Source: an uncultured Oscillospiraceae bacterium (GTDB taxonomy: Bacteria > Bacillota > Clostridia > Oscillospirales > Oscillospiraceae). From it: a DNA stretch of 53,735 nt. The translations under genes were made by a program, and so were the position numbers. Positions 46,982 through 53,735 of the stretch are shown one piece after another. The notes beneath the pieces were generated by a model. The model was given only the letters and a program-made list of their open reading frames with translations, made no database searches and was not told the origin of the DNA. The DNA lies in assembly GCA_910589085.1 (NCBI GenBank), contig CAJUSG010000010.1, positions 1 through 53,735 of the forward strand. The letters are read 5' to 3'. How positions within the stretch are numbered: position 1 is the stretch's first letter; each line of letters starts with the position of its first letter.

Positions 46982-48235
46982 ATGAGTTATTACGAAATTC
47001 AGGGCGGACGCCCGCTGTATGGCTCCCTGGCTGTCCACGGGGCCAAGAACAGTGTTCTGCCCATTCTGGCCGCCTGCCTGCTTGTTCCCGGACAGAGCGT
47101 GATTCACAACTGTCCCGATTTGTCCGATGTGGCCGCCACGCTGGATATCCTGCGCCTGCTGGGCTGCCGGGCGGACCGGGAGGGGGATACCATCGTCATT
47201 GACGCCACGGCCCTGAGCCGCTGGGATATCCCGGAGCACCTGATGCGGGAGATGCGCTCCTCCGTCATTTTCCTGGGGGCGCTGCTGGCCCGTCTGGGGA
47301 CGGCGGAGCTGTCCTACCCCGGCGGGTGTGAGCTGGGGCCCAGACCCATCGACCTGCACCTGTCCGCCCTCCGGGCTCTGGGGGCCGAGATTCTGGAGGA
47401 GCAGGGGGCCCTGTGCTGCCGGGGAAATTCCCTCCGGGGACGGGAGGTGTGCCTGTCCATCCCCAGTGTGGGGGCCACCGAGAACGCTATGCTGACCGCC
47501 TGCGGCTGTCCCGGGCTGACCACCATCGTGGGGGCCGCCCAGGAGCCGGAGATTGTGGATTTGCAGAATTTTCTGCTGGCCATGGGGGCCAGAATTTCCG
47601 GCGCCGGCACCCCCGCCATATCCGTCCAGGGGGGAGTCGCCCTCCATCCGGCCCAGTACCGGGTGATGGGAGACCGCATTGCCGCCGCTACCTATCTGTG
47701 CGCAGCGGCTGCGGCCCGGGGGGAGATTGAACTGACCGGAGTGCCCCCTGAGACGCTGACCGCCGTGCTGTCCTGCCTGGAGGAGGCGGGGTGTACCCTA
47801 CATACCGGGCCAGACCGCATCGCGCTGGCCTGTGCCGCCCCCCTTCGGGGCATCAGTCCCGTGCGTACCGCCCCCTATCCAGGATTTCCCACCGACGGGC
47901 AGGCGATTCTGATGGCCGCCCTGGCGGGGGGAGAAGGGGCCACCCTTTTTGTGGAGAATATTTTCGATGCCCGCTACCGCCACGTGGATGAGCTGCGCCG
48001 TATGGGCGCGGATATCCAGCTGGCCGGGCGGGCGGCGATGGTGTCCGGCGTGGGACGGCTCCACGGGGCCGCTGTCCGCTCCACCGACCTGCGGGGAGGG
48101 GCAGCCCTGGTGGTGGCCGGCCTGGGGGCCGAGGGGACCACCCAGGTGTCGGAGCTGCGGCACATCCGCCGGGGCTATCAGGAGCTGGACAAAAATCTGC
48201 GGACCCTGGGTGCGGACATTCGGGAGCTGCCATAA
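46982..48235 (+). CDS. murA: UDP-N-acetylglucosamine 1-carboxyvinyltransferase
   Basis: 417 residues. LAVHGAKNSVLPILAACLLV has the catalytic Lys-Asn pair; LSYPGGCELGPRPIDLHLSA contains the active-site Cys that fosfomycin attacks; SVGATENAMLTA and FPTDGQAILMAALAGGEG (substrate Asp) follow, and LRGGAALVVAGLGAEG closes the fold. It starts peptidoglycan synthesis by adding enolpyruvate to UDP-GlcNAc. Its ribosome-binding site GGAGG lies in a perfect hairpin. A murA inside the dcw cluster, just before ftsQ, is seen in some Clostridia. Confidence 0.95.
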   Translation: MSYYEIQGGRPLYGSLAVHGAKNSVLPILAACLLVPGQSVIHNCPDLSDVAATLDILRLLGCRADREGDTIVIDATALSRWDIPEHLMREMRSSVIFLGALLARLGTAELSYPGGCELGPRPIDLHLSALRALGAEILEEQGALCCRGNSLRGREVCLSIPSVGATENAMLTACGCPGLTTIVGAAQEPEIVDLQNFLLAMGARISGAGTPAISVQGGVALHPAQYRVMGDRIAAATYLCAAAAARGEIELTGVPPETLTAVLSCLEEAGCTLHTGPDRIALACAAPLRGISPVRTAPYPGFPTDGQAILMAALAGGEGATLFVENIFDARYRHVDELRRMGADIQLAGRAAMVSGVGRLHGAAVRSTDLRGGAALVVAGLGAEGTTQVSELRHIRRGYQELDKNLRTLGADIRELP

Positions 48236-48250
48236 GGAAGACCTCGGCCC

Positions 48251-48326
48251 CCAAACGGGAGCCCGGCGGGTCCCGTTTGGAGAGGACGAGCAACGGAGCG
48301 GAGCGGATGCCCGGCGAGAGCCGGGC
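48251..48326 (+). repeat. two hairpins between murA and ftsQ
   Basis: CCAAACGGGA (48251-48260) pairs with TCCCGTTTGG (48271-48280); GCCCGGC (48309-48315) pairs with GCCGGGC (48320-48326). The stretch between is GA-rich with repeated GAGCGGA-like units. No T run follows either stem. Confidence 0.6.
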
Positions 48327-48354
48327 GGAGCAAAGCGAAGTTTGGGAGGACGAT

Positions 48355-49203
48355 ATGTCAAGATACAGCCACCGGAACAGGACACGCAGACGGAACAGAG
48401 GCCGGTTTGGGCCGCTGTTCAAGCTGCTGTGCATCATAGCCGTTGTGGTGGCTCTGACGGCGGGGGCCACGGTGTTTTTTCGGGTGGAGACGGTGGCGGT
48501 CAGCGGAAATCAGCGGTATACCCGGGAGGAGATTGTTGCCGCTTCGGGGATTCAGCTGGGGGATAACCTGTACAGCCTGAACAAGATCCGAATCGATCAG
48601 AATATCCGGAGAACTCTGCCCTACATTGGGGACCTGAGCATCAACCGGGCTCTGCCCAGCACCATTGTCATTACCGTTACCGAGTGGGAGGCGGTGGCCC
48701 GGCTGGCCGTTCCGGACCCGGCCCAGGCCGCCGCCGCCCAGAAGGAACTGCTGGAGAAGAATCCGGAGGCTGACCCCCTGGTGACAGCTGACGAGTCCTG
48801 GCTTATCAGCGTGGGGGGGAAGTTGCTGGAGCCGGCTCCGGCGGACAGCAGCGCCATCCCTGTGTCCGGCTTGACCCCCATTGATCCCCAGGCGGGCAGT
48901 ATGCTGGAGGTGCCGGAGGGGGAGAAGACCCGCCTGGAGGCGCTGATCGCACTGCTCCACGCGCTGGAGGAGGCGGAGCTGTACGGAGAGGTGTCCTCCG
49001 TCCGCCTGGAGGATACCCAGTTGGTGCTGCGCTACCTGGACCGCTTTGACGTGAAGATGCGGCTGAATGACGATTTTTCCTATAAGCTGCGGCTGATGCA
49101 GACCGTCCGGCTGCAGATTGAGGAGCGGCACAGCGTGGATGCCGCCGGCTCCATCGATCTGACACAGGCGGGGTATGACGCGGTTTATGCCCCGGCGGAA
49201 TGA
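48355..49203 (+). CDS. ftsQ: cell division protein FtsQ/DivIB
   Basis: 282 residues from ATG 48355 (GGGAGGACGAT upstream); the open frame before it covers the hairpin region and lacks a proper site. A basic N-terminus (SRYSHRNRTRRRNRGRF), one membrane segment (about 22-42), then a POTRA domain: FFRVETVAVSGNQRYTREEI, AASGIQLGDNLYSLN, LPYIGDLSINRALPSTIVIT, the conserved PSTIVITVTE core. DivIB/FtsQ links FtsL/DivIC with the PBP complex at the septum. It is next to ftsZ, as in many Firmicutes. Confidence 0.9.
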   Translation: MSRYSHRNRTRRRNRGRFGPLFKLLCIIAVVVALTAGATVFFRVETVAVSGNQRYTREEIVAASGIQLGDNLYSLNKIRIDQNIRRTLPYIGDLSINRALPSTIVITVTEWEAVARLAVPDPAQAAAAQKELLEKNPEADPLVTADESWLISVGGKLLEPAPADSSAIPVSGLTPIDPQAGSMLEVPEGEKTRLEALIALLHALEEAELYGEVSSVRLEDTQLVLRYLDRFDVKMRLNDDFSYKLRLMQTVRLQIEERHSVDAAGSIDLTQAGYDAVYAPAE

Positions 49204-49249
49204 CAAGATGTGAGCTGAAAAATTATGGAAACTTTGGTCGGATCGGTGA

Positions 49250-49285
49250 TTTCCTCTTGACCTGAGAGGAAAACTGCGATACAAT
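49250..49285 (+). promoter_or_regulatory. ftsZ: ftsZ promoter with palindrome over the -35
   Basis: TTGACC (49257-49262), a 17-base spacer and TACAAT (49280-49285). TTTCCTCT (49250-49257) and AGAGGAAA (49265-49272) form a perfect inverted repeat centred on the -35 box, a likely operator. Confidence 0.75.
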
Positions 49286-49365
49286 AAAATGAAATTGTGT
49301 ACTTAACCAATGGAGCGCCCCGCGAAACCTGAATGGACGCCCACTTTTACATAGGAGGAAGATCA

Positions 49366-50514
49366 ATGGCGTTTGGATTGGATATGGGTTCTGACAGTGT
49401 GGTCAACATTAAGGTAATTGGCGTTGGCGGCGGTGGAAATAACGTGGTCAACCGGATGGTGAAGACGGGGACCAAGGGTGTGGAGTTTATCGCCATCAAT
49501 ACGGACAAGCAGGCGCTGGCCGTCTCCAGCGCCACCAATAAGATTCAGATCGGCGAGAAGCTGACCAACGGACAGGGCGCCGGCTCCAACCCTGAGATCG
49601 GCCGTAAGTCCGCCGAGGAGAACCGGAACCAGATCGCCAAGGCCCTGGAGGACGCCGACATGGTGTTTATTACCGCCGGCATGGGCGGGGGCACCGGCAC
49701 CGGTGCGGCCCCCATCGTGGCCGATATCGCCAAGGAGCTGGGAATCCTCACCGTGGGCGTGGTCACAAAGCCCTTCCGGTTTGAGGGCCCCCGCCGGATG
49801 CGCCAGGCCGAGGCCGGCATCACCGAGCTGCGGGATAAGGTGGACTCCCTGGTGATTATCCCCAATGAGCGGCTCAAGCTGGCCAGCGACCAGAAAATTA
49901 CCATGGTAAACGCCTTTGAGATCGCCGACGATGTGCTGCAGCAGGCCGTCCAGTCCATCTCGGACCTGATTAAGAATACCGGCTTTATCAATCTGGACTT
50001 CGCCGATGTGTCCGCCGTCATGAAGGATGCCGGCCGGGCCCATATGGGCGTGGGCCGGGCCGCCGGCAAGAACAAGGCGGAGGACGCCGCCAAGATGGCC
50101 ATCTCCAGCCCCCTGCTGGAGACCTCCATCAACGGCGCCAGAGGTGTACTTATCAATGTCACCGGTTCGCTGGACATTGGCCTGGAGGAGGTGGAGACCG
50201 CCGCCAATCTGGTGCAGGAGGCCGCCCACCCCGAGGCGAATATTATCTTCGGCGCGACCTTCGACGAGGGCCTGGAGGACGAGATCCGGGTTACCGTCAT
50301 CGCCACCGGCTTTGACGAAAATCAGTCCATCCCCTTCCCCCATCAGCAGCAGGAGGAGCAGCCCGCCCCGGTGAAGGAGCCCGTCCCCGCTGCGGCCCAG
50401 CCCGCGGCTGCGGCGGAGCAGCCCGCCCCCAGCCCGGAGCCGGAGCAGCCCAAGCCCACCGTCAACGACGACGACTGGGATATTTTGGAGAAGATTTTCA
50501 GCAAGAAGAGGTAA
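49366..50514 (+). CDS. ftsZ: cell division protein FtsZ
   Basis: 382 residues from ATG 49366 (AGGAGGAAGATCA). IKVIGVGGGGNNVVNRM is the first nucleotide-binding strand, FITAGMGGGTGTGAAPIVAD the tubulin signature loop, and NFADVSAVM-like NLDFADVSAVMKDAG the T7 loop region with catalytic Asp. A variable Pro/Ala/Glu linker (about 325-368) leads to the C-terminal peptide DDDWDILEKIFSKKR, which in this family binds FtsA, SepF and other partners. It forms the Z-ring. It has its own promoter and a strong terminator. Confidence 0.97.
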   Translation: MAFGLDMGSDSVVNIKVIGVGGGGNNVVNRMVKTGTKGVEFIAINTDKQALAVSSATNKIQIGEKLTNGQGAGSNPEIGRKSAEENRNQIAKALEDADMVFITAGMGGGTGTGAAPIVADIAKELGILTVGVVTKPFRFEGPRRMRQAEAGITELRDKVDSLVIIPNERLKLASDQKITMVNAFEIADDVLQQAVQSISDLIKNTGFINLDFADVSAVMKDAGRAHMGVGRAAGKNKAEDAAKMAISSPLLETSINGARGVLINVTGSLDIGLEEVETAANLVQEAAHPEANIIFGATFDEGLEDEIRVTVIATGFDENQSIPFPHQQQEEQPAPVKEPVPAAAQPAAAAEQPAPSPEPEQPKPTVNDDDWDILEKIFSKKR

Positions 50515-50536
50515 ACCGGAATACCGCATAGGAACA

Positions 50537-50569
50537 AACCGCCCTGCCGTGGAGGCAGGGCGGTTTTTC
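50537..50569. terminator. bidirectional terminator after ftsZ
   Basis: AACCGCCCTGCC (50537-50548) pairs with GGCAGGGCGGTT (50554-50565), followed by TTT; A residues precede it for the convergent gene. Confidence 0.9.
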
Positions 50570-51731
50570 AGCCGCTGGAGAGCAGGGGCTGGACGGAAAT
50601 CTGAAGGCGGGCGGGGGAGTGGGGGAACTGCCGGGCGAAGGCCCGGAGGATGCGGGAGCAGATCATCTGTCCGTTTTCATAGCTGGCCTGGGGCAGCAGC
50701 AGGACGAACTGGGAGGCGCTGCACCGGGCTGCGGCATCACCCCGGCGCAGGCGGCTGAGGATAACGCCCTGAAGATTGTCCATAGCCCGGTCCAGGCTGT
50801 ATCGGGGCAGGGGGGCGTCCTCCGGGCCGGTGATGGAGATCAGGGCGATGTGGAGCGGCTCGCCGCTGCGGCCGGCCATACGGGCCATGGAGTGACAGAC
50901 GATGCGGAAAAAGTCATATTCGCAGATGAGCGCGCCGGGGTGGGGTGGCTCCTGCAGCCGCTCCAGCAGGGTGACGGGGGAGACGGCCCGGGGGTCGCGG
51001 CTGCGCTGGGACTGCCGGTAGAGCTCGCGCAGCTGGTCGGAGGGCAGTACGCCCATCCGGGTGAGCAGCCGCTCCTGCAGGCCCTCATAGCTCCGGGCGG
51101 CCTCCCGGTGGCGGTTCAGATGGAGCAGAGCCTCCATCTCCCAGCGGCACAGGTCCTCCCGGAAGGGCTCAAGGCCGAAGGCGCAGCCGACCAGCTGGAC
51201 CACCTCCTGCCACCGCTCCTCCTCCGCCAGCTGGGGCAGGACCTCCAGCAGGGTGGTGAGATACAGCTGATGCAGCCGCTCCGCTGTGGGCGCGGCCCAG
51301 GGGTGGCCCTCCAGAGAAGGGAGAAAGCTCCCCCGGTACAGCGACAGGGCCTGAAGCCTGCGGGCCCTTCGGCCGGATTGGCACAGCCTGAGAAATTCCT
51401 CCGCATCCAGGCGGATGGGAAAGTCGGGATTCCACTGGTAACAGCCCTCACGGCTGAGGAGCAGCGTCCGGCCGGCGCCCTCGCTCAGCTGGTCCAGACA
51501 GGTGCGGGCCCGGTGGACCAGGGCCTTCAGTGCGTTGAAGGAGGCGGGAGCGGTCTCCTCCCAGAGCAGGCTGGTGAGCTCCTCGCTGGGAATGGGGCGT
51601 TTCCGCTCCCAGATCAGGTAGGCCAGCAGCAGGTAGAGCTTGTGAGAACGGCCGCTGACGGCACACTGTGTCCCCGTCTGGCGGATGGTGAATTCATGGA
51701 ACATTTGAATTTGCAGGGGGGTGGCATCCAC
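50568..51731 (-). CDS. BTAD/SARP-type transcriptional regulator with degenerate GGDEF-like C-terminus
   Basis: 387 residues if started at GTG 51731 (AAAGGCGG upstream); ATG 51794 lacks a ribosome-binding site. An N-terminal winged-helix domain (IQMFHEFTIRQTGTQCAV, SHKLYLLLAYLIWERKRPIP, SEELTSLLWEETAPASFNAL) is followed by the bacterial transcriptional activator domain with TPR-like helices (LSLYRGSFLPSLEGHPWAAP, EMEALLHLNRHREAARSYEG). The last 130 residues (LICEYDFFRIVCHSMARMAG ... SASQFVLLLPQASYENGQMI) resemble a GGDEF-like fold without the GGDEF residues, so no cyclase activity is expected. It probably controls nearby or distant operons; its ligand is unknown. Confidence 0.8.
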   Translation of the reverse strand: MDATPLQIQMFHEFTIRQTGTQCAVSGRSHKLYLLLAYLIWERKRPIPSEELTSLLWEETAPASFNALKALVHRARTCLDQLSEGAGRTLLLSREGCYQWNPDFPIRLDAEEFLRLCQSGRRARRLQALSLYRGSFLPSLEGHPWAAPTAERLHQLYLTTLLEVLPQLAEEERWQEVVQLVGCAFGLEPFREDLCRWEMEALLHLNRHREAARSYEGLQERLLTRMGVLPSDQLRELYRQSQRSRDPRAVSPVTLLERLQEPPHPGALICEYDFFRIVCHSMARMAGRSGEPLHIALISITGPEDAPLPRYSLDRAMDNLQGVILSRLRRGDAAARCSASQFVLLLPQASYENGQMICSRILRAFARQFPHSPARLQISVQPLLSSG

Positions 51732-51933
51732 AGGAATACCGCCTTTCTGTAAAAGCTGCCCTTTAATCAGGGCAAATGGAGAAGGACAGCTCATATTTAA
51801 AATTTCTGAGTATATTATAGATTAGATTCTGGCGGGAGACAAGACCCTTTATAAAGGGATCGGAAGAAATCCTTGGCAGCGGCGGAGAGACCATACAAAG
51901 GGCATTTTTCCGGAAAGAAATGGGGAGAAACCA

Positions 51934-51963
51934 TTGACAAGGGAGCTTTTCAAATCCTATAAT
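51934..51963 (+). promoter_or_regulatory. promoter of chemoreceptor gene
   Basis: TTGACA (51934-51939), an 18-base spacer and TATAAT (51958-51963). A perfect palindrome CCCTTTATAAAGGG (51845-51858) lies about 76 bases upstream. Confidence 0.75.
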
Positions 51964-52018
51964 AGAATTGTCAATATCTGCTGAGCGGTTCAGCTATAAC
52001 AGATAGAGGTGTGCGGAA

Positions 52019-53735
52019 ATGAAGAGTATTCGTAAAAAAATTACAGTATGTCTGATGGCGACAGTTCTGGCGGCGCTGGTTTTGGTGGGAGCCTCCAGCA
52101 TTACACTGAATTACAGAAGCACAATCGCCACGGTGGACCAGATGATGAGCGAGACCGCCGTGCTGGCGGCGGAGCGCATCGAGCAGGAGCTGACCGCCTA
52201 TAAAAATGTGGCGATGGATACGGGCTGCATTCCTCAGCTGACGGACAGGGACGTGACCCTGGAGGAGAAGCGGGCCATTATTGACGAGCGGGTGGAGATG
52301 CACGGATTTCAGCGGGGCAACATCATCGGCGCCAACGGCTGCAGCATCTTCGACGGCAAGGACTACTCCGACCGGGAGTATGTGAAGCAGGCCATGGCGG
52401 GGACGGTCTATGTCTCTGAGCCCCTGGTCAGCAAGATTACCGGGGAGCTGTCCATTATGGTGGCCGCCCCCCTCTATCAGAACGGGAGCCGGAGCTCCGC
52501 GATTGTGGGCGTGGTCTATTTTGTGCCGCCGGAGACCTTTTTGAATGATATCGTGTCCTCCATCAAGGTGAGCGAGCACAGCCAGGCCTATATGATTAAC
52601 AAGTCGGGCGACACCATCGCCGACGTGACGCTGGACACCATCACCACCCAAAACATCGAGCGGGAGGCCCAGAGCGACAAGTCGCTGAAGGAGCTGGCCG
52701 CCATCCATAGTGAGATGCGCCAGGGCAAGAACAGCTTTGGCAGCTACCGCGCCGCCGATGGAGCGCGGTTCGCGGCCTACGCTCCGGTGGGCGGCACCGA
52801 CGGCTGGAGCGTGGCGGTCACCGCGCTGAAGACCGACTATTTGGCGGATACATACTTTGGCATGATCCTGAATGTGGCTGTGATTGTGGTGTCAATTCTG
52901 GCCTCCGTTGTGGTGGCCGTCAAGCTGTCCAGCAACATCAGCGTGCCCATGCGGGCCTGCGCCGAGCGGATGAAGCTGCTGGTAGAGGGAGATTTGACCT
53001 CGCCTGTGCCCCAGACCAGCGGTCAGGACGAGACGGCGGAGCTGACCCGGTCCACGGCGGAGCTGGTGACCGGCCTGAACACCATCCTGAAGGATATCGC
53101 CCATCTGCTGACCGAGATGGCCAACCAGAATTTTGATATCCAGTCCACCCACCGGGAGGCCTATGTGGGCGAGTTCCAGGGGATTTTGCAGTCTATGCGT
53201 ACACTGAAGGTGGAGCTGAGCAATACCATCAGGCAGATTAATGCCTCCGCCGGCCAGGTGTCCTCCGCCAGCGGCCAGGTCTCCATGGGGGCGCAGACCC
53301 TGAGCCAGGGCTCCATAGAGCAGGCGAGCTCGGTGGAGGAGCTGGCCGCCACCATCAGCGATATCTCCTCCAGCGCCAAAAAGACTGCCGCCGCCGCCGA
53401 GGAGGCGGGCCAGTTTGTGGGGCAGGCCGGGGCGCAGCTGGGCCTCAGCGTGGAACACGTCAAGGAGCTGAACGCGGCCATGGAGAAGATCTCCAGCTCC
53501 TCGGAGGAGATTTCCAAGATCATCGCCGCCATCGAAAATATTGCCTTCCAGACCAATATCCTGGCCCTCAACGCCGCCGTGGAGGCCGCCCGGGCGGGCA
53601 GCGCCGGCAAGGGCTTTGCCGTAGTGGCTGACGAGGTGCGCAACCTGGCCTCCAAGTCCGATGAGGCCGCCAAGGCCACGAAGGAGCTGATTGAGGGCTC
53701 CATCAACGCCGTGACCGAGGGCAGCGAAGCGGTGG
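52019..53735 (+). CDS. methyl-accepting chemotaxis protein, partial (C-terminus outside window)
   Basis: 572 codons are open from ATG 52019 (AGAGGTGTG upstream) to the right edge. An N-terminal membrane segment (about 9-28) is followed by a large outside sensor with double Cache character (VDQMMSETAVLAAERIEQEL, GCSIFDGKDYSDREYVKQAM, then YMINKSGDTIADV), a second membrane segment (about 280-300), HAMP (VPMRACAERMKLLVEGDLTS) and the signalling coiled coil with AAIENIAFQTNILALNAAVE at the tip. The signalling part is almost the same as that of the receptor at 6617-8293, while the sensors differ. Divergent from the BTAD regulator. Confidence 0.92.
   Translation, partial: MKSIRKKITVCLMATVLAALVLVGASSITLNYRSTIATVDQMMSETAVLAAERIEQELTAYKNVAMDTGCIPQLTDRDVTLEEKRAIIDERVEMHGFQRGNIIGANGCSIFDGKDYSDREYVKQAMAGTVYVSEPLVSKITGELSIMVAAPLYQNGSRSSAIVGVVYFVPPETFLNDIVSSIKVSEHSQAYMINKSGDTIADVTLDTITTQNIEREAQSDKSLKELAAIHSEMRQGKNSFGSYRAADGARFAAYAPVGGTDGWSVAVTALKTDYLADTYFGMILNVAVIVVSILASVVVAVKLSSNISVPMRACAERMKLLVEGDLTSPVPQTSGQDETAELTRSTAELVTGLNTILKDIAHLLTEMANQNFDIQSTHREAYVGEFQGILQSMRTLKVELSNTIRQINASAGQVSSASGQVSMGAQTLSQGSIEQASSVEELAATISDISSSAKKTAAAAEEAGQFVGQAGAQLGLSVEHVKELNAAMEKISSSSEEISKIIAAIENIAFQTNILALNAAVEAARAGSAGKGFAVVADEVRNLASKSDEAAKATKELIEGSINAVTEGSEAV

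Noticed and set aside
46948..47202. 84-codon frame starting inside the murA leader hairpin
   Set aside because: Overlaps murA in another frame, has no usable ribosome-binding site, and looks like an out-of-frame shadow.
48277..48354. N-terminal extension of FtsQ
   Set aside because: It would translate the hairpin region; ATG 48355 has GGGAGG and gives the usual basic N-terminus before the membrane segment.
1..53735. CRISPR array or tRNA genes
   Set aside because: No regularly spaced identical repeats with unique spacers and no cloverleaf with a T-loop GGTTCGAATCC-type motif were seen anywhere.

Overview
The window reads as a chromosome segment of an anaerobic, GC-rich member of the Clostridia, most likely an Oscillospiraceae (Flavonifractor/Lawsonibacter-like) bacterium. 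The evidence is a division and cell-wall cluster of Gram-positive order (mraZ-rsmH-ftsL-spoVD-murE-mraY-ftsW-murG-murA-ftsQ-ftsZ), a MurE with the DNPR motif of meso-diaminopimelate enzymes, a SAM-I riboswitch, a Firmicutes-type 6S RNA, a butyrate-pathway 3-hydroxyacyl-CoA dehydrogenase, frequent GTG/TTG starts behind strong Shine-Dalgarno sequences, and high GC. Genus cannot be fixed from the sequence alone.

Layout. 1-1810 is the edge of an accessory element on the minus strand: four hypothetical or HTH genes, a leader-peptide/terminator module, and a ribbon-helix-helix gene under a perfect consensus promoter overlapped by direct repeats. 1830-9550 holds a small ORF, a shortened pyruvate kinase, ruvX, a lipoprotein barnase-like RNase, a mazEF toxin-antitoxin pair, a GH13 glycosidase, a chemoreceptor and an orphan tyrosine recombinase. 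9780-22260 is mostly housekeeping: an FAD-dependent oxidoreductase, a GH25 muramidase, an inactive rhomboid-like protein, ahcY, greA, a divergent XRE/small-protein pair, hbd, a GNAT, riboswitch-controlled metK, a beta-phosphoglucomutase-like HAD, deoC and a PrsA-like foldase. 22390-31080 contains 6S RNA, a DUF1292 protein, PBP1A, an ACT-domain regulator, hom, lysC, a candidate type I toxin-antisense locus, tatD and its radical-SAM partner. 31190-36960 has a SUKH protein, asnA, a split B12-dependent methionine synthase, a small protein and a family 4 uracil-DNA glycosylase. 37150-50570 is the dcw cluster. 50568-53735 has a BTAD regulator and a second chemoreceptor that runs off the right edge.

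The genes link up as follows. lysC and hom feed homoserine; metH (with its reactivation domain as a separate gene), metK and ahcY form the activated-methyl cycle, with metK under SAM control. The dcw genes make lipid II and the septum, complemented by PBP1A. Dispersed inverted-repeat elements (about 80-135 bp, ends TGTAGGG/CCCTACA) sit in several intergenic gaps.

The signals that most deserve follow-up are the hydrophobic peptide with an antisense promoter at 29347-29658, the lipid-anchored barnase homologue, four copies of an AAAATGCA octamer before mraZ, a hairpin that hides the murA ribosome-binding site, the leader-peptide attenuator at 1402-1470, and the palindrome over the ftsZ -35 box. 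All functional calls come from reading motifs by eye; no database search was run.
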